This document shows positions 53,601 to 64,000 of a DNA stretch of 64,000 nucleotides, one piece after another. The notes beneath the pieces are model-generated. The model had not been told where the DNA came from and made no database searches. It worked only from the letters and a program-made list of their open reading frames with translations. The first letter of the stretch is position 1; the number at the start of each line of letters is the position of its first letter. The position numbers and the translations under genes were made by a program. Origin of the DNA: Calvatia gigantea (Eukaryota; Basidiomycota; Agaricomycetes; Agaricales; Lycoperdaceae); contig JACAAK010000009.1 of assembly GCA_025093985.1 (NCBI GenBank), forward strand, positions 682,001 through 746,000, in the 5' to 3' direction.

Positions 53601-55015
53601 GCTAATCGCAGACATGAGCTAATCGCACTGCGTCCCTTTCTGGTCTGAGAGGAAACCAGCCATTTCAACAAGTATTAAACAACTTCCAGACAAAAGTCCT
53701 GAGCTCCGGATTTGTTTTAGTGTATCGTTAGCGGGTGCCATGTCTACCATTGGCATAGAACCCGACTGCATGGAGGACCCACCCCCATTTCTGGTAAACG
53801 GGGAACGAGCTTACCTTTCTTTTATTTCTTTTCTTGTTCCCTAACATTTTCCCCTCACCAATAAATACGAAGCATTGACGTATAAATCACTGCCTCAGTG
53901 ACAACTGGAGTCGATTTCCTGCCTGTTTTTCTCTTGTCGTTCGTGGGTGGTTGTTTCCCCAGGTACTCACCATAGCTAAGACAGTGTCTCTGTGGTGCTG
54001 AGCTTTGCGTATATAAACAATATGGAGGCGTTGGTTTAGTTGATCCTGAGGAAGATGGCAAGATGTCTCAGTTTTGAGCTGAAAATATGCTCTCTGGTGG
54101 CTGTATCAACTCAATGTCAACTAAAAGTCTGAAAAAAAAAAAACTCACATATGTGCTTTACATTTAGGTACTTTTCTACGGTGTATTCTTTTTTTGTTGG
54201 TCAGCCTCACTGAGCTCCAATCCAATTCCTGCCTGGAGGAGAGGAGATCAGGAAGAAGATGTGTCACATCACGCATTCCATTTCAAGTTAGGGAGCCTTT
54301 TCAAGAAACCTGATTGGTGGGGACGATGGTTAGTTGATTTGGTAATTGACCAATTCTGGCCGAGCCGTAGGGTTGCCGATATGATGTGACGCTGTCAGAG
54401 GTGTCTCAAGAGCTGACCCTCCCCCCTCGATGACATCTGTTCCAATGATTTCATCCGATATTGTATCCCTCTGGCGATTTTGTAGACTCCCGAGTTCCAG
54501 GCTTGATTAATTGACAAGGGCTATCACCTTGTGGGACAAGGCTCAAAGTGGTGAGAACGATATAGTTCTCGCCCGCTTTCCTGATTACGTGGCGCAGATC
54601 TCAAAGACGTCAGATGAGCACTGGGTCAGAGGTGCCAAGTAGGAGATTAGCTGCTAACATTAGGATTACCTAGGAATGTTCAGCCGAGGCTCAAGAAGAC
54701 GCAAGTTCATCACTGAGGTGGGGAGAACGGGGAATTGCAGTGGACTCGAAATACTATTCAGAATCAAGGAAAAGGAGAGCTACAACCCCGGCACCTGCTC
54801 TTATACCCTCTAACCCTTCCGCGATCACGATGTATGCACCTAGTGTGATTGGGGGCTGAAGCTTGAAGTGCTGAAGCCTGACACATCAATGAGTAATACG
54901 GATTTAATTACGTATTTCCTGCTCGGCAACCGCCGCAAAACTGATGTTGTCAGAAATTGTGCCTCCTTGTGTGTTGCCTTCGACCTTCCGAGTTTCCTCT
55001 CAACTTTTCGTCAGG
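53601..55015. other. Intergenic, no gene seen
   Basis: 1.4 kb between the kinase and tubulin genes; only frames of 70 codons or fewer. A run of 12 A lies near 54132. Confidence 0.5.
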
Positions 55016-57690
55016 ATGCCTTATTCGCGTGAAATCATAAATCTGCAGGTGCGCTCGGTCGTGGTATGGATTCTTCGCGTGACTGATTGCTGGAAGGTTG
55101 GACAAGCAGGAAACCAGGTCCGTCTTCCTATCGATGGCTCCATGGACTGACATCCAACAGGGGGGCAGGTCGGTGCAAACTTCTGGGACATGCTACTCGC
55201 GGAACATGGGTTGGATCATTCTGGTGTAAGCGATAGGTTTGAGGGAATGCCTCGTGTCGTCTAACCTCAACGTTTTCATAGCAATACCACGGCTCAGACC
55301 CCCTACAGCTTCATCGCGTAATTTGCGCCAGTTTCTGTGTTGTTACTATCCCCTGACATATATGACACTACAGGTTGGTGTATACTTTACGGAGGTCGAA
55401 TATGCCGGAAAAATGCGATATGTCCCTCGCAGTGTACAGGTCGACTTGGAGGCTAGCGTTTGTAATAAGGTGACATCAATTTAGGGTTGAGGATTGCTGC
55501 GCCTCTGATTGGAATTGTGACTTAGCTGAGGAGTGGGGCATTGAGCTCGTTGTTCCGACCTGATACTTTTTTAACGGGCGAAGTGGGTGCCGGGAACAAC
55601 TGGGCAAAGGGATGTGAGTGGAATATGTGTTTACGTGTTAGGGATAAAGTCTAATTTTCTAGCCAGTTTATACCGAAGGTGAGGGTCCCCCACCTACGAT
55701 TTTATTCCCGCTAGAATGTATGCTCCAGGTGCTGAGCTGGTTGATTCCATTCTGGTAGGACGTGAGTTTTCAGGCAGCTTAGTATTTTAGCTTATCATGC
55801 GCTAGGACATTGTCCGCAGGCAAGCCGAGCCTTGCGAGGCTTTACAAGGCTTTCAAATTGTCCATTCCTTGGGTGGGGGCACCGGAGCTGGTCTAGGAAG
55901 CTTGTTGCTCTCCAAACTCCGTGAGGTAACCCTAATTATCTATAACTTATGGATTGATAGGATATTTAAATGATTTCAGGAGTACCCTGATCGGATGTTG
56001 GCAACATTTTCGATCCTCCCATCTCCTAAGGTTCGTTATTTTCAAACATGGTCGTTGCCAGGAAGATGTTAACCGTTTTCTCCTAGGTCTCGGAGACAGT
56101 CGTTGAGGTGAGAAATTGGTGAGGGTCTCATGTTGTCTGGTATTCACAACTGTCGCTAGCCATACAACGCCTTACTTTCCTTAAATCAACTCATGGACAA
56201 CGGAGATCTCACAGTGTGTATTGACAACGAAGCTCTGTAAGGTTTAGATTCTCAGCACGTCCCCGCCTAACGTAGCTCTTCAGCTACGATATATGTCAAC
56301 ATACGCTCAAAATAAAAAACCCGGCCTTCGAGAATCTCAATAATGTATGTGTTTAACCTTTTCTTGAGGATCGTTACCTTAAACTTTCTAGTTGGTTTCT
56401 CGTGTTATGTGCGGCGTAAGCACGAGCTTGCGCTTCCCCGGTCAGTTGAATGGGTAAGTAAACCATCTGTCCGCTGGATGTCTCTAACCGTAATTTTCGA
56501 TGCAAGCGACTTGCGGAAGCTTGGCATGAACCTTATCCCATTCCCTCGAGTAAGTTCAATGTCGTTTCTATGATATCCTGTTCGTGATGCGTTCCTTGTA
56601 GCTTCACTTCCTCATGCCCAGCTACGCGCCCTTTTACAATCCCAACGCATCTTCCTACGAAAGCAATTCTATCCCAGAGTTGACAAAGGCGTACGCTCTC
56701 CGATCCTCAGTTTTTTTTGTGTGACATTGATCAACCAACAGGCTATTTGATCGCAAAAACTTGCTTGTTGCTTGCAATCCACGTTATGGGTACGTATGCA
56801 TAGCTACAGGTTTCTGTATGTAAATTCGCTAACCCACACGACGTAGTCGTTATCTGACCGCTGCCGCTATCTTCCGCGGCAAGATCTCTTCCAGAGAAGT
56901 ATGTCATCTGCCTATTCAATCTAAATATCGATGACATTCTTTGTGAAATAGGCAGAAGTAGGTCCCTAGCACCAGGATCTATAATCTAAGTGGTGCTCAA
57001 AGTAAGATAACAGATCTCTATCCGTGACCTGCAGACGAAGAATTCTCAGTCGTTTGTGGAGTATGTAAAAGGCTCGAACTTAAACACAATCTAACAGATG
57101 TTTTCAGGTGGATTCCGGATAATATCTCTGTCTCTCTTGTGACGATGTCGCCTATTGGTCAGAAGGTGGTATGTGGAACATGAAATTTAACTCGAAATGA
57201 GGATGATTAATTTCCAACGCCCAGGCTGCAACGGCACTGTTGAACTCGACATCCATCCAAGAAGTCTTCAATCGTACTTTGGAGACCGTACGTTTTCACT
57301 TCTCCTCTGGGACGTCCGTTGATTAGCATAAAGTTCGGCGCTATGTACAAACGTCGCGCTTTCTTACACTGGTGAGTCTCCTGAGTTTACTTAAGGTTAA
57401 GATTGCTCATAAGACCTTGTAGGTACCTAGGTGAAGGAATGGATGTGATGGAGTTCTCCGAAGCCGAGAGCAACGCCCATGACTTGATGTGAGCTCAATT
57501 TTCACCTCCATAGTATTGTAACCCTGGCTAACAGCAACAAACCATACTAGTGCCGAGTATCAACAGGTGAGGCGCAAATCAATCCTGAACATGACCAATG
57601 CTCATTTTTATACAGTACCAAGAAGCAACATTAGATGATGATGAAATTGAAGCAGAAAGTGTCAGCGAGGTTCACGGAGAAGAACAATAA
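55016..57690 (+). CDS. Divergent beta-tubulin paralogue
   Basis: Tubulin, the GTP-binding microtubule subunit, split by well over a dozen short introns. First exons are 55016-55048, 55097-55117, 55169-55225, 55282-55317 and 55374-55469. Blocks: [80 protein letters not shown], the nucleotide signature [94 protein letters not shown] and [12 protein letters not shown]. Beta-type features dominate. Unusual points: the N-terminus reads MPYSREI, not MREI; the Cys of GQCGNQ is Ala; the tail is short and only mildly acidic. It is probably a minor isotype. Confidence 0.88.
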
Positions 57691-58019
57691 CGAAGGCATG
57701 GATTGCTCCACCCCCCTTCGCGTTCTTTGCTTATTTACCATATGAATCTTTCCTCCATCTAATCATGTTATATTAATTAGATTCGAGTATTGGTCCAAGC
57801 GTCCGTTTTTTGAGTGCCCCTCTAAGCTTACTGGTAGTCACATCTAGTTTCTACCCGTCTTTGTGTTTCTATTCAAATACTTGCAAGTGGGTACGAGCGC
57901 GGGAGAACTGCGGATAATTTTACCTCAGAGGGGCAATTTTTTACCTTCCCTATCAATGCATCGCATATATATGGCCTTTCGTTCCTTGCTCACGGACCGG
58001 TACTCACACCCCAAGATTC

Positions 58020-59753
58020 ATGAAGCCTGTCATCATGCCTTATCCTCCCTGGTTCTCAGAGCTGAAGCGCGAGATTGCGTCTAGTTACCCCGAATTTGAA
58101 GCTCGTATTACCCAGGCATGGAAGGAAGTTATTGAGGAACTGACTAATGTAGCTGGGAAGATACATCAAGCTGGGTCTAATGTGAGTCTTTATCTGGATC
58201 TTTTACGGTAATATAGCGAGGGCTCAATAAATTTATGAATAGTATATTCCGCAGGTGAACTTCAACGATTTGGAGAAATTGAGTGCGGAAGAGGTGGATG
58301 CGATCAAGAAGTGCGGATGTGTTGTGATCAAAGATATTGTAGATGACGAGAAGGCCATCGTTTGGAGAGAATCTTTGAGGGAGTTTGTCCGAGTCAATCC
58401 CGTTGAAGGTCAGTCATTTGAGGCGGGCGGGGTGTTACCTTCTAACAAATGCCCAGGGATTCCTGAGAACGACAAACAATTCTTCCAACTCTAGTGAGTG
58501 ACTCATGAGCTCATTACCACCGTTAGTTGACAATGGCATGGGTAGCTGGACCAAGTCTCAAGTTCAAGCCCGAGCGCATCCTAACATGCTAAAGACCAAC
58601 ATTTGGCTAAATAACCTGTATCATGAGAAGTCCGAAAAGAAAACCGAGAACGTCGACCTTTCTCTTCCCCTGGTTTATGCGGATAGGTTTAGGATTAGAA
58701 AGCCGGGTGTCAAGTGGGATATCCACCCACCTCACATGGACGGTGGGTCAAGACCATCTCTTTATTTGAGATAGCCCGTTGATGGGATAGCGTGTAGGAG
58801 GTTCCATTGAGCGTTGGGAAGATCCGATATTCAGGAAGTGCTTTGAGCATATTCTGACTGGAAATTGGCGAGAGCACGACCCGTACGATTTGAAGGGGCG
58901 AGTCGACGCACGTAGCTCTATGCATGGAAGGCCGAATCAGGTTAGCGAAGATTTTACCCAGCATCAATCCGTCTTGGAATCTGAGATGAACGGTAGTCGT
59001 CGGTGTTCAGAACCTTCCAGGGGTGGTTGGCTTTGAGGTGCGTTTATGTCGTTCAAGTAGTAGGAGCTGTAATTCATACTTTATCAGCGAGACAGGTCCA
59101 ACTCAAGGAACATTAAGGGTGTTCCCAGATGTTTTGCTCTCGAATGCTTACATTATACTCCGTCCCTTCTTCAAGCCGCTGGTCCCAGCGGACTCCCCTG
59201 ATGTCTTGGATCCCAACAATTGGGCTACTGGTAATATTTCACCCTAAGCTTCGCTTCTAATTGCTTACAATACCAAAACAGACTTAACCAGCCCGAATTT
59301 CCCTGGTCTTGTTCCACGGGGTTCAGGGTTTGGGGGCCCCATGCCGACTCCTCTCACGCACCCACATTTGTACTTGGAGAGGACCATGACTTCCGTACCC
59401 AAGGTTAATCCTGGAGACGCCGTATTCTGGCACTGTGACGTCGTACACTCTGTCGAAGAGGAACATACCGGAAAGGAGGATTCCGCAGGTAAGGCAGTTG
59501 CCGTTTCTCGACAATTGTGACTTGACTGACATTTTACCGCGAAGTGATGTACATACCGGCGGTGCCTTTTACAATTCGGAACTTTGATTATGTTCGGAGG
59601 CAGCGTGATTGCTTCTTGAAGGGAGAAAGACCTCCCGACTTCCCCAAAGGAGAGAGTGAAGCTGCATTTGTTGGCGTTGCCGACGTGAGTGACATCGATA
59701 CTGAACTGGCGAAGAGGGCAATGGGACTACCAATTTCCGTTACGTATAACTAA
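58020..59753 (+). CDS. DUF1479-family putative 2-oxoglutarate/Fe(II) oxygenase
   Basis: Exons begin 58020-58181, 58255-58408, 58457-58493, 58546-58742 and 58798 onward, ending at 59753. Family blocks are LSAEEVDAIKKCGCVVIKD, PENDKQFFQLYW, MLKTNIWLNNLYH, ADRFRIRKPGVKW, SETGPTQGTLRVFPDVLLS, PHLYLERTM and NPGDAVFWHCDVVHSVE. An H-x-D pair (HMDGGS) and a distal His (in HCDVVHSVE) are spaced like the iron ligands of cupin-fold dioxygenases; the family (including bacterial YbiU) is usually about 400-450 residues, as here. Substrate is unknown. Ends AMGLPISVTYN. Start chosen as the first Met of the exon; Met at codon 6 is an alternative. Confidence 0.85.
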
Positions 59754-60013
59754 GCAATCGTCAGAACAAAAGCCTCGCTCTTTGATTTGTGTGGTCCTCG
59801 TCTTGCAGCGTTAGTAGCCTTGGTTGGCTTTCCCTTTTGTTGAACGCCAGTATTAGTGTCGAGCTTTAAACAGAAGAGAGTATTACGACATGTACTATTA
59901 TACTTCCCACCTTGCAATAGGCTTGGAATGATCCGGGTAAATCCGCATTCTTGTCTGCCGCTATTGCGTTTTCTTCTCTTCCTCTCTTAGACTTTTGGGA
60001 GTTTCCCATCAAC

Positions 60014-60573
60014 ATGCGCACAACACTTTTCAGGCTCGCAGAAAATGTGACAAAACGACCTCTGAGTCTTCATGAAGCTAGTGCGTCGCTACTACCCCCG
60101 CTACCGTATGTAGCCTCGACGTTGGGTGAATGTGTAGTGTCTAACTCCTCGGCATAGGCTGTATCGACGTCTATTACGTTCACACAGGAATTTACCACCA
60201 GAAATGCGCTCATTGGGAGATGTATATGTGAAATCTGGTGAGTCTTCTGCTTCCCCAGACCGAGTACTGTATGTTGACTGCCAAGGGCTAGAGTTTCGCC
60301 GTCACAAAGAGGTCACGAATCCCGCGCATATAATTGGTTTTCTTTCGCAGTGGAAAACGTACTTGGACCAGATGCCCGATCGTGAGGGCGGGAAATTCTA
60401 TAGAGGTCAAAAGTTGGATCCCACCGTCGTTAAGAAGGTATGCTCAGAATTCTCAGGAACTGTGAATTGACATTGATTATCCCTCACAGATGTCGGCCGA
60501 ACAGCTTGGACAGCTATACGAAGTCATGCACTCTACCAAGGAAGTTTGGAAACCTCCCCCGGAGGGATCTTGA
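60014..60573 (+). CDS. SDHAF3/ACN9-type LYR assembly factor for succinate dehydrogenase
   Basis: Four exons: 60014-60105, 60158-60237, 60292-60437, 60490-60573 give 133 residues. The N-terminus (MRTTLFRLAENVTKRP) is basic and suits mitochondrial import. The LYR motif is in LYRRLLRSHRNLPPEMRSLG. It is followed by family blocks YVKSEFRRHKEVTNPAHIIG, FLSQWKTYLDQM and MSAEQLGQLYEVMH. SDHAF3 protects or delivers Fe-S clusters to the Sdh2 subunit of complex II in the mitochondrial matrix. Length fits the family. The frame is intact over all introns. Confidence 0.9.
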
Positions 60574-60940
60574 AAACGTCCAATCCATCAGCCGTAGATG
60601 ACGGACTGTGTGAGTCTCGGTCCTTCTCTGAACTCCCTCGGGGGAAAGCTCACGATGGCAACCATGTTTGGGTATTCCATTATAAATCCCAGGTTCTTTA
60701 CTGGAATAGACTGATCGCATCGTACCCAATCCATCTCATTTGTCCACAAAAGAGTGCCACATATTATCACGTGTGACGTCGTTCTGCTCTGTATCCCTTA
60801 AGATAGCTAAATGCGGGTGGGGCTTGGAGGTTGTTTATAAAGCTCCTTTATCTATACCCTTAACTTACTCCACTAACACCCATGTCTGAAACTAATGTAG
60901 GTCGTGCTAGTTCGCAACTGCACGTTTGGTCTTACCGCCC

Positions 60941-61682
60941 ATGCAGACTGTCCCATTGAACAACGCACCGTTGGTTGAACTTCCATCCATCTGCTCGAAG
61001 CTTTTGGAAGCCAAAGCTCGCAAAGGTGCGTAAACTTGGCGATAACTGGCCTCCTTCAAAAAGCTAAACAATACTTCCCCAGGCCTGACCTTTGACCAGA
61101 TTGCCAAAATTATTGGCAAGGACGAAGTTTGGCTTGCCGCTGCTTTTTACGGTCAGGTGCGCATCGGAGCTGACCTTGTCTTTGGTGCACCATTGACGGC
61201 GCTTTAGGCCAAATTCACTGCCGATGAACTCAAGAAGGTTTCCCAAGCCTTGGATCTTCCCGCTGCCCAATCCTTGAACGAGATTGGTGACCACTGGTGG
61301 CCAAACCGTGGAATTGGTCCCATGCCACCCACTGACCCAGTACTCTACCGGTTGTACGAGGTATGAACTTTCCACATCTTGTTACTTTCAGAATTAACCT
61401 CGAAGCAGAGTGTTCTCGTTTATGGAACTCCCATCAAAGCCATTATCCACGAGAAGGTAACGCCTGTTAACTCGATCTGGTGAAACGTTTTTAACATCAT
61501 TTGCCCTAGTTTGGAGATGGTATTATGTCCATGATTGATTGCAAGGTTACGGTCGATCGGAAACCCGATCCAAAGGGAGATCGTGTTGTCCTGACCTTTG
61601 AGTGAGATTAACTTTGGCGCGCCTGGTATTCAACGCTAACCATTTCTCCAGCGGTAAATTCTTACCTTATGCTCGCTGGTAG
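60941..61682 (+). CDS. cynS: Cyanate hydratase (cyanase)
   Basis: Six exons: 60941-61025, 61083-61156, 61208-61360, 61409-61456, 61510-61601, 61652-61682 give 160 residues, the usual size. The enzyme converts cyanate and bicarbonate to carbamate and CO2, and carbamate yields ammonia. The N-terminal helix-turn-helix-like region reads LTFDQIAKIIGKDEVWLAAA FYGQ across exon 2; the catalytic half has DPVLYRLYE (Arg and Glu of the active site), YGTPIKAIIHEKFGDGIMS (active-site Ser) and ends GKFLPYARW. All catalytic residues of the family appear intact. It lies 370 bases after SDHAF3 on the same strand, with no sign of shared function. Confidence 0.93.
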
Positions 61683-62634
61683 AAGTCAGGTTCCCTATCT
61701 AGCGAACTTCAAATAATGTGAATCGTGGTAACCCCACGCGTTCGTTCGAAGATTCCCTATGAAAGGGAGGGGCCACTGGCTAAAAATGTTCCAAAGTCCT
61801 GCAACTGAGTGAAAACCTTTCACAAAAGTCATCCCAACAATAATTTCCGAGCGACACTCCCGTGGTCCGACAAGACTTCCACGTTTCAAGTTTAACTCCC
61901 ATTCTCAAGCATAGTCCCTCTCCATTTTATCTCCCTTTGATTTGATACGCAACAACCTCTGTCTCGGATACGAAATTGTGAAGCTCTTGCCTTATTAGCT
62001 TTCACAACTGGTCGTTAAAGCGGAAATATTGGCCCTCAGGGTTCGCCGGCCACACCACAAAATATGGATCAATCTCCTTGATATATCCTCCTTCATCCTG
62101 ACCCAGCTTGTTGCGTTCATGGTTCCTACTTTACCTCCTCTAGATCTCTTGGAAGCTGTTGATCGCAGTCAAGAACGCTCCGTCTTTCCTCAACATAACC
62201 CTGGTTCCTGGTGCCACAATTTCTCCCTCCGAAACATGCGGGCATAGGACGTAGGCCACCTGTGGTACCCTGGGTGGTAACGCTAAATCCTGCAAAGTCA
62301 TGGCGCATTATCCGTCTCTGCCAGATTTTTACATCGCCACTCGAGTTGCGATGATCCGAAGAGAGCGAGGCGCTCTTGTCCCCAAGCGCCATGCTCCTAA
62401 AACGCTTATCACGGACCGGAAAGGTGTTGCCTACCATCCTGTGTTTTAGCGTTCGCGGGGGATTCCTGCGTACCTCCTTCAAGTCGCCTCCGGGCGGCAA
62501 CGACAACGCCAAGGTGTAGTTTATTGTTATCAACGTTCACGGTAATGAGTCGGATTCATCCGAAAGCTTCGCATCCCTGATTTAATTTGGATTGAACAAC
62601 TCCCATGGTCAAATTGGGCTCTGTCGTGCTTTCT
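61683..62634. other. Interval without a supported gene
   Basis: Contains frames of up to 135 codons on both strands (for example minus strand 62126-62533) but none with recognisable motifs or splice structure. Confidence 0.4.
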
Positions 62635-62769
62635 CAGACTCCTACCCAGTCACCTGGGACGCTCTTATATAAGCGGATGTTGATCCGAAGTGATACCGAA
62701 ACTTCGTCAACTGCTAACGCGTCCCAGGGACTGGCACAAATGTACGATGTTCATGTTTGGCTACAGCCT
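62635..62769 (+). repeat. Left arm of a 135-bp inverted repeat
   Basis: From CAGACTCCTACCCAGTCACC to GGCTACAGCCT; the reverse complement recurs at 63483-63618 with a single 1-base indel (GCGTCCC against GGCGTCCC). Contains the palindrome CTTATATAAG. Confidence 0.9.
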
Positions 62770-62955
62770 GTGTCACACCATCATAACATGTACCCTCCCC
62801 GCCTTTTGGCCTAAATTAGGCAGCACGCCCGACTGTCTGATCAATTTTGGTAAGTCCGACAAGTGATTGTGATGATCACGTTGTACCAGTACGAGCCACG
62901 AGGCTATTTATCAAAGTAGGAAAAAAAAACATAATCTAATTTTTCCTCTTGGAAA

Positions 62956-63429
62956 ATGGCTACTCCATCCCTCTCACACATTCTTAACGTCCTTGATGAA
63001 ACCAATTTGACTATTCTGGGGGTTATGAAAGAGGTTTTGGGATGTGGGCCACCTGAAGCTCGGCGCTCAGTATTGGATCAAGCCACTCAAATTACGGATC
63101 TGCTGTACGAGCACTCACCAGAGATTATGCGTTCCTGGGCATTCAGCCTAGTGACACGATGTCTCCAAGCAGAAGTAGTTGAACTGACAAGACCACGGCA
63201 TGGACTACAATTCAATATCAGCCAAGCATCGTCATCTTATCTGGAGGGCTCATCTATGGTGGCTGCAATGGTAATGCAGTCCTCCCTTCGGAGTTGCGCT
63301 AGTGCGTCATGCACTTGGTACAGGCAGGGATACACACCAAATATTTCCCTGACATCTTCGCACATTTGTTCTACTGAGGGAATCAGAGGCTTCGATGGTG
63401 ACATGAGAAAGTACGGGAGTGTTGCTTAA
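62956..63429 (+). CDS. 157-aa ORF between inverted repeats, possibly transposon-derived
   Basis: Starts MATPSLSHILNVLDETNLT. The first 100 residues look like folded protein (SVLDQATQITDLLYEH, MRSWAFSLVTRCLQAEV, LTRPRHGLQFNISQASS). The order helix, Trp-Ala segment, L/F-N-x-S segment recalls N-terminal parts of large Agaricomycete transposon-associated proteins (DUF6589 type), but this is recollection and not tested. The last 40 residues are low in structure, so the frame may be truncated. Flanked by the 135-bp inverted repeats. Confidence 0.4.
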   Translation: MATPSLSHILNVLDETNLTILGVMKEVLGCGPPEARRSVLDQATQITDLLYEHSPEIMRSWAFSLVTRCLQAEVVELTRPRHGLQFNISQASSSYLEGSSMVAAMVMQSSLRSCASASCTWYRQGYTPNISLTSSHICSTEGIRGFDGDMRKYGSVA

Positions 63430-63482
63430 TTAGGGGGGATGCGTGGGAAAGGCGCCCTTCCATGAGAGCGTGACATTATTCA

Positions 63483-63618
63483 AGGCTGTAGCCAAACATG
63501 AACATCGTACATTTGTGCCAGTCCCTGGGACGCCGTTAGCAGTTGACGAAGTTTCGGTATCACTTCGGATCAACATCCGCTTATATAAGAGCGTCCCAGG
63601 TGACTGGGTAGGAGTCTG
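63483..63618 (-). repeat. Right arm of the 135-bp inverted repeat
   Basis: Reverse complement of 62635-62769, near-identical over the whole arm. The two arms are 713 bases apart. Confidence 0.9.
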
Positions 63619-63745
63619 GTGCTTTCTATGATCCCACTGCCCTTTCGCAGTCGCGATACAGCGCACCGACAAGTTGATGTGGCATTCGTCATATCAATAT
63701 CATATTAAAGCCAAAAAGTGTACTCTTCAATATGACAGGGTTTAC

Positions 63746-63783
63746 CTTTGGTACGAAACATATCGATATGTTTCGTACCAAAG
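63746..63783. repeat. Perfect 38-bp palindrome
   Basis: The half-site CTTTGGTACGAAACATATC is followed immediately by its exact reverse complement, with no spacer. Flanking bases do not extend the symmetry. Confidence 0.95.
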
Positions 63784-64000
63784 AAAATGTGACTACCGTT
63801 TCACAGCCTCCTCCTATCCTCGTAAGGGTTCACTTCCAGTGAGCTTATTCGTGCATCCCTCACTGTCACGTAGTTCACCCCTTATGAATTGGTCCCATAC
63901 TTCGCAATGCTCCGATTCCCTTGAAAAATGCAGATAGATGGGGTCTCCAGCGCCTTTTGAACCTGACACTGCCCACTAAAAGCTGTACATGCTGAAGCAC

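Noticed and set aside
62126..62533. Minus-strand 135-aa frame
   Set aside because: Low-complexity, no recognisable motif or splice partners.

Overview
The window looks like nuclear DNA of a basidiomycete, most likely an Agaricomycete. Host genes carry many short introns (about 50-75 nt, GT..AG with CTAAC/CTCAAC-like branch sites). They are separated by short spacers, and a nest of Ty1/Copia and chromodomain-bearing Ty3/Gypsy LTR retrotransposons fills the left part. No prokaryotic signals are present and I make no species call.

Left part (1 to about 27,755) is a stack of nested retrotransposons. A decayed Copia element (about 541-7634, 3' LTR 7225-7634) carries a 1.3-kb insertion (3165-4472). 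Just right of its LTR a second Copia gag start (from 7635) is split by Gypsy-1, a chromovirus (7666-27437, 307-bp LTRs). Gypsy-1 is interrupted by Gypsy-2 (12010-25044, TSD GAACC) and by a solo Copia LTR (26375-26782, TSD TCAAC). Gypsy-2 is itself split by a reverse-strand LTR element (17441-24126, 544-bp LTRs, TSD GCGTC). That innermost element has a 5.6-kb interior with no recognisable coding capacity. It keeps a Copia-type polypurine tract and a primer-binding site complementary to the initiator-tRNA(Met) anticodon loop. Its interior also holds about 13 degenerate repeats, each able to fold into hairpins whose stems vary in a compensated way. I regard this as the most interesting object in the window. 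Both Gypsy copies also carry a third ORF after pol.

Middle part (27,756-38,700): a gene-poor stretch leads into a secreted ricin-B-type beta-trefoil lectin gene (30127-31469) with 13 exact-length 33-bp repeats in its linker. A decayed duplicate of the same locus follows (pseudogene at 33219-33730). Next come a Pro/Ser/Thr-rich protein of unknown role (35413-37264) and an MPDU1-type PQ-loop protein of dolichol-sugar metabolism (37563-38698).

Right part (39,482-61,682) is the host gene cluster: an unknown basic/coiled-coil protein (-), homogentisate 1,2-dioxygenase (-), a transketolase-family enzyme (-), an AT-hook protein with Cys-rich ends (+), a tyrosine-kinase-like protein kinase (+), a divergent beta-tubulin paralogue (+), a DUF1479-type putative 2-oxoglutarate/Fe(II) oxygenase (+), the SDH assembly factor SDHAF3/ACN9 (+) and cyanate hydratase (+). 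Functions are mostly independent housekeeping or catabolic ones and no single pathway cluster is evident.

The right end (62,600-64,000) carries a 135-bp near-identical inverted repeat flanking a 157-aa ORF, followed by a 38-bp perfect palindrome; this may be a DNA-transposon remnant. Exon models were built by eye from splice signals, reading frame and recalled family conservation, so terminal exons are the least certain.
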